Shown: piece after piece, positions 16,048-23,699 of the stretch
Position numbering within the stretch: the first letter of the stretch is position 1
How the letters are laid out: each line of letters starts with the position of its first letter
Source of the DNA: Bacteroidia bacterium
GTDB lineage: Bacteria > Bacteroidota > Bacteroidia > Bacteroidales > VadinHA17
Direction: 5' to 3'
NCBI GenBank assembly: GCA_026391515.1
Contig: JAPLEC010000140.1
Coordinates: forward strand, 1-23,699
DNA: 23,699 bases
The notes under the pieces: generated by a model
Told to the model about the DNA's origin: nothing
Databases searched by the model: none
Seen by the model: only the letters and a program-made list of their open reading frames with translations
Made by a program: the position numbers and the translations under genes

Positions 16048-16136
16048 ATGAAATAGTACTTTGTGTTTTTAACAGGTTTTTAGCAGACTATCAGTTTTTT
16101 TGCTAATCTTTGGATTAAATATTAGTACTAAAAAAA

Positions 16137-16934
16137 ATGATAAAGAAATCAATCTTAGCAATCCTGATAATCTCTTTTATTTCAATTAGTTGCAAAAGAG
16201 AAAGTCAATTCCCCATCACTGATCTGCATGTACATTTAAAAGGTGGATTTACTCTTCAGGATGCTGTAAAAAAATCGGAAGCCGAGAATATCAGATATGG
16301 TATTGCATTCAACTGTGGACTCAAATTTCCTGTTCATCAGGACAGTCAGATCGATTCTGTACTTCTTCCTCTGAAAGATTACCCGCAGTTCTTTATAGCA
16401 ATGCAGGCTGAAGGAAGGGAATGGGTAAACTTGTTTTCAAAAGAATCGCTGCAAAAGTTTGATTATGTGTTTACTGATGCGATGACATTTACTGATGAGA
16501 AAGGCAGGAGAAACAGAATCTGGGTAAAAGATGAGACCTGGATTGATGACGAACAGGCGTTTATGGACTATTATGTAAAAACTATTGTGAAGATTTTAAC
16601 TGAAGAACCTATTAATATTTATGTTAATCCAACGTTTTTACCGGCTCAGATGGCTGCTCGCTACGACAGTTTCTGGACAAAAGAAAGAATGAATAAGGTA
16701 ATAGAAGCTGCAAAAGCAAATAACATTGCCATCGAAATAAACAACAAATATAAAGTCCCCTCTTTAGATTTTGTTAAGAAAGCTAAAATGGCAGGTGTAA
16801 AATTCACGGTCGGGACTAATAATACAGACGGGAATTTTACAGAAGATTATGCCCGTGAAATTATCAAAAAATGCAAACTGGTTCAACAAGATTTTTATCA
16901 ACCTGTGAATAAGAGACAAAATGGACAGCATTAA
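16137..16934 (+). CDS. Predicted lipoprotein with HxH metal-dependent hydrolase motif
   Basis: The 265 residues start with a lipobox signal (LIISFISISCK, Cys19) followed at once by ITDLHVHLKGGFT. The His31-x-His33 pair is the first-strand metal motif of PHP/amidohydrolase-like barrels. Further candidate ligands are less clear, but ends such as NIYVNPTFLP, NIAIEINNKYKVPS and GVKFTVGTNNTDGN look like barrel strand ends, the last matching the place of the final Asp in such folds. The short length fits PHP-type or TatD-like hydrolases. It follows the glycoside hydrolase gene by 89 bases on the same strand, and its 3' end overlaps the next gene by 14 bases in another frame. Substrate unknown. Confidence 0.65.
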   Translation: MIKKSILAILIISFISISCKRESQFPITDLHVHLKGGFTLQDAVKKSEAENIRYGIAFNCGLKFPVHQDSQIDSVLLPLKDYPQFFIAMQAEGREWVNLFSKESLQKFDYVFTDAMTFTDEKGRRNRIWVKDETWIDDEQAFMDYYVKTIVKILTEEPINIYVNPTFLPAQMAARYDSFWTKERMNKVIEAAKANNIAIEINNKYKVPSLDFVKKAKMAGVKFTVGTNNTDGNFTEDYAREIIKKCKLVQQDFYQPVNKRQNGQH

Positions 16935-17568
16935 TCTCATCAGGACACTTAAATTTTTACCGGGGATAATTATAGGCCTTACTGTTCATGAATTCAGTCA
17001 TGCATTTGTTGCACAAAAGTGTGGCGACACTACAGCAAGAGATCAGGGAAGGGTCACTCTTAATCCTCTTAAACATATTGATTTGCTTGGATTTATATTG
17101 CTTTTAGTCGCCGGTTTTGGTTGGGCAAAACCGGTTGAATTCAATGAACAGAATTTAAAGAATCCTAAAACTGATGTTCTTAAGATTGCTGTCGCAGGTC
17201 CCCTGTCAAATGCACTGGTTGCAATAGTGCTTTCTGTAATTTTTATGCTATGGATTAGTGCAGGGATCGACCACTATGCCAGAGGCAATAGGATTTTTAT
17301 GGAAATTCTTCGATACGGAATTTATATTAACTGGGGACTTTTTATCTTCAATCTTATTCCTCTCCCTCCCCTCGATGGTTCACATCTTTTGCTAAGCTAT
17401 TTTAAAAAATACCCGGCTTTATATACAGGTCTTTACAAATACGGATCGCTTCTTTTATTTGCTCTGATCATAGGCTCCGTTTTTACAAAGATCAATTTAT
17501 TTCCAATTTGGCCTTTGATACAGTTTTTAGGAGATGGATTCCTTGCTCTTTTCGGATTTCATTTTTGA
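16921..17568 (+). CDS. Site-2-protease-like M50 membrane metallopeptidase
   Basis: The 215 residues form a multi-helix membrane protein with the zinc motif HEFSH (His23, Glu24, His27) in the first helix and the third ligand in NLIPLPPLDGS (Asp152). The insert GRVTLNPLKHIDLLG and the AKPVEFN and AGPLSNALVA segments are standard for the short YwhC-like site-2-protease group, which lacks a PDZ domain. Such enzymes cut substrate helices within the membrane, often in signalling, but group members this short have no known substrate. The start overlaps the previous gene by 14 bases, suggesting coupling; the ATG used is the only one that preserves the helix upstream of HEFSH. Confidence 0.9.
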   Translation: MDSINLIRTLKFLPGIIIGLTVHEFSHAFVAQKCGDTTARDQGRVTLNPLKHIDLLGFILLLVAGFGWAKPVEFNEQNLKNPKTDVLKIAVAGPLSNALVAIVLSVIFMLWISAGIDHYARGNRIFMEILRYGIYINWGLFIFNLIPLPPLDGSHLLLSYFKKYPALYTGLYKYGSLLLFALIIGSVFTKINLFPIWPLIQFLGDGFLALFGFHF

Positions 17569-17668
17569 AAATTGATTATCAATTTAGATAGTCGAAATTC
17601 TGCAAGATTCAACATCAGTATTTTGTTCATAGCAATAAATTTACTATTTTAGGATAAACAAGCTTGAA

Positions 17669-18358
17669 GTGCAAACCTTTCTGATTATACAATTAATAGT
17701 TATGGCAGGTTTATTTATACCACAGTCTGATAAATTTGAATCTATCAGGCATAGAATGGTTAAGACCCAGATAGTGGCACGGGGTGTCAACAATGCTGAG
17801 GTTATTGAGGCAATGAAAAAAGTGCCACGGCATTTGTTCATTCCGAAAGAGTATGAGGATGAAGCTTATAATGATTATCCGCTGCCAATTGGTCACGGAC
17901 AAACCATTTCTCAACCTTATATTGTAGCCTATATGACTGAGGTTTTGAAGCCAGGGAGTAAGATGAAAGCTCTTGAGATTGGCACCGGTTCAGGTTATCA
18001 GGCAGCTATATTAGCAGAGATCGTCAATAAGGTTTACACGATCGAAATAGTTCCGGAGCTTGCAAAAGAGGCAGATGAAAGATTAAAAAAGCTTGGTTAT
18101 AAAAACGTAATTTGTAAATATGTTGATGGTTATCAGGGCTGGCCTGAATTTGCTCCATTTGATATAATTATTGTAACTGCAGCTGCTGAAAAGATTCCAC
18201 AGCCATTAATCGATCAGCTGGCTGAAAACGGGCGACTTGTGATACCTGTGGGTGCACCTTCTGCTGTCCAGGAGCTTCAGCTGATAACAAAAAAGAAAGA
18301 AAAGATTGAAACAAAAAATCTGACATTTGTCAGATTTGTTCCGTTTAAGAGGCTTTAA
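17669..18358 (+). CDS. pcm: Protein-L-isoaspartate O-methyltransferase, possibly exported
   Basis: It transfers a methyl group from S-adenosylmethionine to abnormal L-isoaspartyl residues so they can revert to aspartate. Family marks are MVKTQIVARGV, HLFIPKEYEDEAYND, the active-site loop GHGQTISQPYIVAYM (from residue 75), the AdoMet motif ALEIGTGSGYQAA (residues 101-113) and FDIIIVTAAAEKIPQPL. The start shown is GTG at 17669; the in-frame stop at 17636 leaves no earlier start except non-canonical codons. This gives 29 residues before the conserved MVKTQI, with a hydrophobic stretch (TFLIIQLIVMAGLFI) resembling an uncleaved anchor or weak signal peptide. Starting at ATG 17702 would remove most of it. 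Periplasmic location is therefore possible, not shown. Confidence 0.9.
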   Translation: MQTFLIIQLIVMAGLFIPQSDKFESIRHRMVKTQIVARGVNNAEVIEAMKKVPRHLFIPKEYEDEAYNDYPLPIGHGQTISQPYIVAYMTEVLKPGSKMKALEIGTGSGYQAAILAEIVNKVYTIEIVPELAKEADERLKKLGYKNVICKYVDGYQGWPEFAPFDIIIVTAAAEKIPQPLIDQLAENGRLVIPVGAPSAVQELQLITKKKEKIETKNLTFVRFVPFKRL

Positions 18359-18385
18359 GATTACCACAAGATAAAAAATAAGTGT

Positions 18386-18574
18386 ATGGAATACGCTAAA
18401 TCGCAAAAACTAAAGGAGGATTGGGGGAATAAGCCCTGTGATCACCCCCGGTTCGAAAAGGTTTATTCCACAGGAGCTTTTCTTCTGAATTATTCCTGCA
18501 CGACCTGCGGAGCAGATTTCACAATTTCCCAGAAACTTAAAATTGAAGAAGCCCGAAAAGGGATGCAGATCTGA
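18386..18574 (+). CDS. Small zinc-ribbon-like protein (62 residues)
   Basis: The short ORF contains PCDHPRFEK (Cys18, His20) and YSCTTCGADF (Cys38, Cys41), a spacing that suits a single structural zinc site. The remainder is charged and helical (ISQKLKIEEARKG). I do not recognise a named family. It starts 27 bases after the isoaspartyl methyltransferase on the same strand and ends 4 bases before the end of the convergent pseudogene, so it fills its slot tightly. The Cys pattern argues that it is a real gene. Confidence 0.6.
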   Translation: MEYAKSQKLKEDWGNKPCDHPRFEKVYSTGAFLLNYSCTTCGADFTISQKLKIEEARKGMQI

Positions 18575-18578
18575 AGTT

Positions 18579-20258
18579 TTATTTTCTTTCATATATGGAT
18601 ATAAATTCTTGTGATTGAGGATTGTAATTATTTAATTGTTCGCGAACTCGTAATGAAGAGATTTTATTTGGGAAAACCTCCGCGAGTCCAGCCAATCTGT
18701 AATTATTGGTAATGTATTCATCTGCCCAGTTGAAAATAAACGTTTCGGAATTTGGCTTAATTAGCCATGAAAATCTGACATTTACAAAAAGAATGTATTT
18801 GGGTTTGTTCATTTCTATTTCCTTAGCCATTTCTTTTTGCATTGTAAGAGCATATGAATGCAATTCGACAAGGTTATAAGTATAAATATAACCTGTTGCT
18901 GAATATCTGTCAGAATAAAAATAAATTTGAGGCTCTGAACCTAATACCGCTATTTTATCATCCTCGCTTGTATTTTGTTCAAGGAATTTAGCTATTTCAA
19001 TAGATTCCACAAATGGATTTGAGCCGTGAATTTGTTTACATGCTATTTTAGGATTTATTTTAAACAGATAATTTTTATTCGCATAAATTCCTGTACATGC
19101 TAAAATTATAAAAGCAAATAAGCTTATAAATACAAGATTTGGCAATTTTAATTTTTGTATAAAAAATTCACTCAGGAAATCGAAAAAAACAGCTATCAAT
19201 AAGCCTAATGCTGGCAGCATTGTGATGAAGTAATGATGCCTGAAATAAAAGCCGGGTAATACTGTTAAAAATGAAAAGAACAAAAATGACAAGATTATTA
19301 TCTTCTTTTGATAAGTTATTTTATTAATAAAAATGAATGGAATTCCTACCAACGAATTAATCCACAAGGCAATATATCCTGCAGAGGTATAATTCGATGT
19401 TATAGAACCAACACCCATTTTAAACTTTGTAAGAACTTCTGAAACAGGCACTTGAGTACTATATTTAGCAAGATACTTTACTGTCCAAAACCAGAATTTT
19501 TCGAAATCACCAAATACTTTGACGTATAAAAGCAAAATAATTACGGGTAACACAAAGCCTAAAGAAAAAAGCAGTAGACTTTTTAGCAGATTAAACAATG
19601 GTTTAACCTTGAATTCTGCAACAACAATAATGGTCGCACCAAACAGTACAAAAAATATTCCTTATTGTTTGCAAATGAATGAAAGGGAAAAGAGAAAGCC
19701 TGAAATAAAATATTTCAATAATCTGTTCTTTTCACTTTTATACATTAACAAAAGAACATAAATGCCTATTAGTGCAAAAAAGATTACAAAATGAGTAGCA
19801 TGAGCTGCCTGTCCAAGCAAATGAGAAGATGTTCCAAGAATTCCGAAAGAGGCAGATGATATTACAGCTCCGATTTTTGAAACAAAATTCTTTGAAATTA
19901 AAAATACGAGAATGATAGAAAATAAATTAATAAAGGTAAGACCAAGATGAATGCCAACTATAGATTTACCAAAAATTCCCATCATTATTGCATACATATA
20001 ATATGTTCCGGGTAGTTTCATATTGTACGCCAGAGTATAAGGAGGATGCCCTTCTAATATAAGTTTGCCCATGTAGGCATATTCACCTTCATCTCGTTCA
20101 AGCGGGAAAGAGAGCAGATGTATTCTGACAATCAAAACATAGAGAATCGTTATACCAAGCAGAAAATAAATAAAAATATCATTATTAAAGAGATAGTTAT
20201 GATGTTTAACTACTTCTGTTTTAAGTTCTTTTGAGATTTTTTCAAGCTTTTTATTCAT
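18579..20258 (-). pseudogene. Membrane glycosyltransferase (GT39/GT83-like) split by an in-frame stop
   Basis: Reading the minus strand from the ATG at 20258 gives 198 codons, then TAA at 19664-19662, then 360 further codons in the same frame to the stop at 18579. The first part has FPLERDEGEYAYMGKLILEG (the acidic loop motif of the RgtA/PMT_2-type family), NMKLPGTYYMYA and several helices, ending FICKQ. The continuation begins GIFFVLFGATIIVVVAEF with more helices and a periplasmic C-terminal domain. The joined 558 residues have the length and helix plan of a whole enzyme that would use a polyprenyl-phosphate sugar donor. No frameshift is involved; a single C-to-T change in a CAA codon would explain it. 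The second half alone would need the TTG at 19598. It could be a recent pseudogene, a sequencing error or a programmed readthrough. Confidence 0.8.
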
Positions 20259-20488
20259 TTGAACTTTAGGTTAACATAATTTGATCTGTCTATCTTAAAA
20301 AATAAGACACTCTTTCTGTTTATAGTAAAAGTAAATATAATATTCCGAAGCAAGAAGTAATGTGTACTACTTGAAAAGAACACTTTCCGCCCCTTCGTTC
20401 TCATCGCCCCTCAAATCCTTTATCCTTTTCCGCTTAGGCGGAACTGCGTCGTCCAGAAATTCTGGACTCCTTGTCTCCTTTAAACTTG

Positions 20489-20514
20489 AAAAGCAGCCTT
20501 TCATGGCTGCTTTT
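20489..20514. terminator. Bidirectional terminator-like hairpin
   Basis: AAAAGCAGCC (20489-20498) pairs perfectly with GGCTGCTTTT (20505-20514) around TTTCAT, with T runs on both strands. It sits upstream of the S9 peptidase promoter and could insulate it from the divergent minus-strand gene. Confidence 0.65.
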
Positions 20515-20620
20515 CGTGATTCCGGCGCGATTCCTGGTTTACTCTCATTCATTATTAAATAAACGACCTCGTCATGGGTTTGCTGGGTCTTTTTAGTTTA
20601 TATCGACTTGCTAAAATAAA

Positions 20621-20652
20621 TTTGACTTTGGCGTACGCGAGGTGTAACTTTG
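20621..20652 (+). promoter_or_regulatory. Consensus Bacteroidetes promoter for the S9 peptidase gene
   Basis: TTTG (20621-20624) and TAACTTTG (20645-20652) are separated by 20 bases, an exact match to the Bacteroidetes primary sigma consensus. Transcription would start near 20658, leaving a leader of about 58 bases before the ATG at 20716. Confidence 0.75.
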
Positions 20653-20715
20653 CCCTATTGACCCTAAAACAATGTTATTTTAGATAATTACTGTTTCTTA
20701 TTTATAATTAAAAAA

Positions 20716-23211
20716 ATGGAAATCACGAAAACAAAAAAATTTCTGTGTTTGGTTGGAGTTCTTGCAATCGCTTTGTGGAATGGACACACATTTGCCCAAC
20801 AGAAGTACGAAAAGCCACCTCAGGAAATCCTTGATGTCCTGAATGCACCACTTCCACCGAGTTTCTTTTTGAGCCCAACCCGCGATATGGCAGTGCTCGC
20901 ACAGCCTATGAACTATCCTGCCATCGCGGACCTAGCTGAACCAATGCTTCGGCTGGCTGGTGTGAGGATAAATCCGCTCACAAATGCTGAACGCAGCTAT
21001 ATCAGTTACTGGGTCAGCCTGACTCTTAAAAAAATCTCTGATGGCAGTGAGATGCCGATCGCTCTGCCAGCCAACGTTCGCCGCATTGGGCAACCCCGAT
21101 GGAATGCTAACGGGACTATGTTTGTATTTACCAACGAAGCGTCCAATGGAATTGAGTTGTGGGTAGTAGATGTTGCCACACAAAAAGCACGGCAGCTTCC
21201 CGGCCTGCATGTCAATCCACTCCTAGGATCTGCAGTTCAGTGGATGCCAGACCAGAAGACACTGCTAGTAAAGACCATACCTGACGAACGTGGTGAGCCT
21301 CCGGAACCGCCGGTTATACCACCAGGTCCTAAAATTCAAGAGAGTATGGGCGTTTCAACGGCCAGCAGCACTTACGAGGCTCGGGATGTTCTTAAAAATC
21401 CCTATGAAGCGGATCTATTCGACTACTACACAGCTGCCCAGCTTGTGGTTGTGGATGCGTTATCGGGTGATGTTACAAGAATCGGCAAAGCTGATATCTT
21501 CGGACAGGTTAGTCCAGCACCCGGAGGGCAATACTTTTTAGTTGAACGCATCCACCGTCCATATTCATATCTGTGCGCTTATTACCGGTTCCCAAAAGAG
21601 GTTGAGGTGTGGAAGACAAACGGTGAACTAGCTGAAAAGATAGCCAGTCTCCCATTAGCCGAACAAGTACCAATAGACGGTGTGCCTACGGGTCCACGAT
21701 ATTACACGTGGCATCCTAAAGAAACGTCCACTCTTTTTTGGGCTGAAGCTCTCGACGGAGGTAATCCTAAGACGAATGTGCCATATCGCGATTGCATAAT
21801 GCTTAAGCTGGTTGGAACGACCGCCGTCGAACTCTGCAAGACCGAGCAGCGGTTCGACAACTTGCAATGGATTGAGAAGGGAGATCTGATCCTTCTTTCC
21901 GATTATGATCCCGATCGCCATTGGACTCGCACTTATATTCTCAATTTAGATGACCGTTCTGCAGCACCCCGGTTGCTTTGGGACATGAGCTCGGACGACC
22001 GGTATAAAAATCCGGGCTACCCAGTCTATCGTGTATTACCGACAGGAGCCTGGGCAATTATGCTGCAGGATGAATGGATCTATCTTGGCGGCAACGGCTC
22101 CTCCCCGGAAGGAGACCGCCCCTTCCTTGACCGATTGAACCTGCGAACACTTAAAACAGAGAGACTTTTTCGGTCAGATCGTTCAAGCTACGAGTACTTC
22201 GTCAATTGGCTTAATCCTGCAGCCGGGACTTTTATCACACGTCACGAATCGCCTACCGATCCTCCTAACTTTTTCGTGCGGACACTTGCAAAGAAACCTT
22301 TGAAGGATGTTCAACAGGGAGAAGCATCCTGGTCATCCACCTCACGCGCAATTACACGGTTCCCTAATACAACGCCACAACTCAGCGGTATTACGAAGCG
22401 CCTAGTAACCTACAAGCGTGCGGATGGCGTTGATCTGTCATTCATGCTTTATCTTCCGCCCGGATATAAGCCGGGAATTCGTCTACCTACTGTGGTTTGG
22501 GCTTATCCTCTCGATTACACGGAACAAGGAGTCGCAGGACAAATAGAAGGATCTTCTCAGCTGTTCACAACCATCCGGGGCACTTCTGAACTCTTCTTTC
22601 TGCTTCAGGGATACGCCGTTCTGGACGACGCCACAATGCCCGTTATTGGTCCTGCTGAGACCGCTTATGACAATTTTCCAGAGCAGATCGTCGCAAATGC
22701 CAAGGCTGCCATCGATAAGGCGGTTGAGCTGGGAGTGACTGACCCTGAGCGTGTCGGTGTCGGAGGCCACAGTCACGGCGCTCTGATGACTGCTAACCTG
22801 CTTGTGTATTCAGATCTCTTCCGAGCAGGCATTGCTCGCAGCGGGGCTTATAATCATACCATACGCCCATTCGGGTTCCAGAATGAAAGACGCACTCTTT
22901 GGCAGGCTCGTGATACGTACATCAAGCTTTCGCCGGTTCTGCAAGCAGACAAGATCAATGAGCCATTGCTATTGATTCACGGAGAATTAGATCAAAATCC
23001 CGGGACCGTCCCAATGCAGTCGGAAAAGCTATACGAAGCTCTTCGAGGAATCGGGAAGACCGTAAGGCTTTGCATGCTTCCCTACGAGAGCCATGGATAC
23101 TCGGCACTTGAATCAACGGAACATGTGCTCTACGAAATGATAACCTGGTTTGACCATTATGTAAAGAACGCTCCTCCAAGGGCGATACAGCCAGCTGCTG
23201 AGAAAAAGTGA
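20716..23211 (+). CDS. Secreted S9-family serine peptidase (prolyl oligopeptidase fold, S9D-like)
   Basis: The 831 residues have an N-terminal signal peptide (FLCLVGVLAIALWNGHTFAQ), a beta-propeller with repeated NGTMFVFTNE- and LFWAEALDGG-type blades up to about 530, and a C-terminal alpha/beta hydrolase domain. The catalytic triad is Ser686 in GVGGHSHGALM, Asp759 in HGELDQNPGTVP and His793 in YESHGYSAL, all correctly ordered. The propeller sequence and the DDATMPVIGPAE segment resemble the glutamyl-endopeptidase-like S9D group more than dipeptidyl peptidases; the specificity cannot be fixed. Base composition is clearly higher in GC than the neighbours (60-base lines counted by hand at 21061, 21421, 22261 and 22741 give 60, 50, 45 and 63%, versus 27% at 15541 and 32% at 10321). 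This suggests lateral acquisition, yet the promoter is native-type. Confidence 0.9.
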   Translation: MEITKTKKFLCLVGVLAIALWNGHTFAQQKYEKPPQEILDVLNAPLPPSFFLSPTRDMAVLAQPMNYPAIADLAEPMLRLAGVRINPLTNAERSYISYWVSLTLKKISDGSEMPIALPANVRRIGQPRWNANGTMFVFTNEASNGIELWVVDVATQKARQLPGLHVNPLLGSAVQWMPDQKTLLVKTIPDERGEPPEPPVIPPGPKIQESMGVSTASSTYEARDVLKNPYEADLFDYYTAAQLVVVDALSGDVTRIGKADIFGQVSPAPGGQYFLVERIHRPYSYLCAYYRFPKEVEVWKTNGELAEKIASLPLAEQVPIDGVPTGPRYYTWHPKETSTLFWAEALDGGNPKTNVPYRDCIMLKLVGTTAVELCKTEQRFDNLQWIEKGDLILLSDYDPDRHWTRTYILNLDDRSAAPRLLWDMSSDDRYKNPGYPVYRVLPTGAWAIMLQDEWIYLGGNGSSPEGDRPFLDRLNLRTLKTERLFRSDRSSYEYFVNWLNPAAGTFITRHESPTDPPNFFVRTLAKKPLKDVQQGEASWSSTSRAITRFPNTTPQLSGITKRLVTYKRADGVDLSFMLYLPPGYKPGIRLPTVVWAYPLDYTEQGVAGQIEGSSQLFTTIRGTSELFFLLQGYAVLDDATMPVIGPAETAYDNFPEQIVANAKAAIDKAVELGVTDPERVGVGGHSHGALMTANLLVYSDLFRAGIARSGAYNHTIRPFGFQNERRTLWQARDTYIKLSPVLQADKINEPLLLIHGELDQNPGTVPMQSEKLYEALRGIGKTVRLCMLPYESHGYSALESTEHVLYEMITWFDHYVKNAPPRAIQPAAEKK

Positions 23212-23359
23212 AGTAAAATCACTAATCGTGAGGACATATAAAATAAGGAAGACTTAGTTTAAGAGAATCAGGGCATTAAACAAAATGTAATATCCCTGGA
23301 ATTACGGTAGGATCTATTTTAGTTTATTTCTTTCGGAAATCAGCTCCGGGGGCTTTTCA

Positions 23360-23391
23360 TTTGACTTGTGTTCTTTTCTTTTGTAAGTTTG
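23360..23391 (+). promoter_or_regulatory. Consensus Bacteroidetes promoter for the 3'-terminal gene
   Basis: TTTG (23360-23363), 20 bases, then TAAGTTTG (23384-23391) match the Bacteroidetes consensus exactly. The predicted start near 23397 is 20 bases ahead of the ATG at 23417. Confidence 0.75.
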
Positions 23392-23416
23392 ATAAGTTAA
23401 TTTAAACCATGTAGTT

Positions 23417-23699
23417 ATGGAAGACTTAATTTTCAAATACAGAGGATGGGGGTGGATTAAGAGAATAATAGGTGTATTTTGGATATTGTTAGGCATTGCA
23501 GGTCTGTTATTCTTACAGGATAAACCCTTGACACTATTACACTGCATAACTTCAATTGCATTTGTTCTCATTGGAGTTATATTTTTTACCCCATTGATGG
23601 GATTTAATGAAACCAGTTTCGTGGTCGGTGACGGTAATCTGAAGATAAAATGGAGAACAAGAATTAGAGAAATTATAATCCAAGATACTGAAATCGAAA
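23417..23699 (+). CDS. Small membrane protein, 3' partial, function unknown
   Basis: An open frame from the ATG at 23417 runs off the window end (94 complete codons). The protein begins MEDLIFKYRGWGWIKRIIG. It has two hydrophobic helices (about 17-33, IIGVFWILLGIAGLLFL, and 42-62, LHCITSIAFVLIGVIFFTPLM), then a beta-strand region (FVVGDGNLKIKWRTRIREIIIQDTEIE). Two membrane helices followed by a domain of this type recall small bacterial PH-like or YcxB-like proteins, but the end is missing so no family is assigned. The consensus promoter immediately upstream and the lack of internal stops support a real gene. Base composition returns to the AT-rich level of the region after the S9 peptidase gene. 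Confidence 0.72.
   Translation, partial: MEDLIFKYRGWGWIKRIIGVFWILLGIAGLLFLQDKPLTLLHCITSIAFVLIGVIFFTPLMGFNETSFVVGDGNLKIKWRTRIREIIIQDTEIE

Larger units (their letters stand above)
20259..20715. other. Gene-free stretch with a hairpin-rich element and the S9 peptidase promoter
   Basis: No convincing gene lies here. From about 20380 to 20570 the sequence is more GC-rich than its flanks and packs three hairpins: TTCCGC/GCGGAA (20428-20433, 20438-20443), GTCCAGAA/TTCTGGAC (20451-20458, 20460-20467) and the terminator-like stem at 20489-20514. A 61-codon minus-strand reading frame (20367-20552) spans all three, but its codons are dictated by the palindromes, so it is probably fortuitous. Confidence 0.6.

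Noticed and set aside
19519..19761. Plus-strand ORF opposite the broken glycosyltransferase
   Set aside because: It has no domain features and lies antisense to a clear membrane-protein frame, so it is probably a shadow.
20367..20552. 61-codon minus-strand ORF as a real protein
   Set aside because: It spans three perfect palindromes that dictate its codons, it has no recognisable domain, and a terminator-like hairpin interrupts it.

Overview
The window looks like a chromosomal segment of a Bacteroidota bacterium, probably Bacteroidales-like. The evidence is a complete BAT (Bacteroides aerotolerance) operon, AT-rich genes, several type II signal peptides, and two exact matches to the Bacteroidetes promoter consensus (TTTG, 20 nt, TAnnTTTG). 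No tRNA, rRNA, CRISPR array, transposase or integrase was seen.

Layout. 2-1867 (+) is the 3' part of a repetitive surface or fibre protein with about 21 copies of a 17-residue repeat, a peptidase S74 (intramolecular chaperone) domain and a coiled coil. It ends at a strong terminator. 1917-2299 has no gene but holds a second, orphan terminator. 2300-2965 (+) is uracil-DNA glycosylase (ung). It faces a PLP-dependent trans-sulfuration-family enzyme (3079-4266, -) across a large inverted repeat.

From 13344 down to about 4425 on the minus strand runs moxR, a DUF58 protein, a BatX-like protein, batA, batB, batC, batD, batE and a small lipoprotein. Most junctions overlap or are separated by fewer than 20 bases. 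The exception is the 226 bp between moxR and the DUF58 gene, which contains a fold-back repeat. MoxR is an AAA+ ATPase, BatA and BatB are membrane-anchored von Willebrand A proteins, and BatC, BatD and BatE are periplasmic or membrane scaffold proteins. Together they probably form an envelope-associated chaperone-like assembly whose substrate is unknown.

13475-14659 (-) encodes a DUF4105/Lnb-N-type membrane protein. It is divergent from a lipoprotein glycoside hydrolase (14953-16047, +), and a 120-bp nested palindromic element lies between them. Next come a lipoprotein with an HxH metal-hydrolase motif, an M50 site-2-protease-like membrane peptidase, a possibly exported isoaspartyl methyltransferase, and a 62-residue zinc-ribbon-like protein. 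On the minus strand, 18579-20258 is a membrane glycosyltransferase interrupted by one in-frame TAA codon.

A second gene-poor stretch (20259-20715) contains a hairpin-rich element and then a consensus promoter for a large secreted S9 peptidase (20716-23211, +). That gene's base composition differs sharply from its surroundings. The window ends inside a new membrane-protein gene starting at 23417, also preceded by a consensus promoter.

Most genes belong to known families. The strongest second-look items are the nonsense-split glycosyltransferase, the fold-back repeats (one inside the BAT operon), the orphan terminator with a possible small RNA, and the compositionally foreign S9 peptidase behind a native-type promoter.
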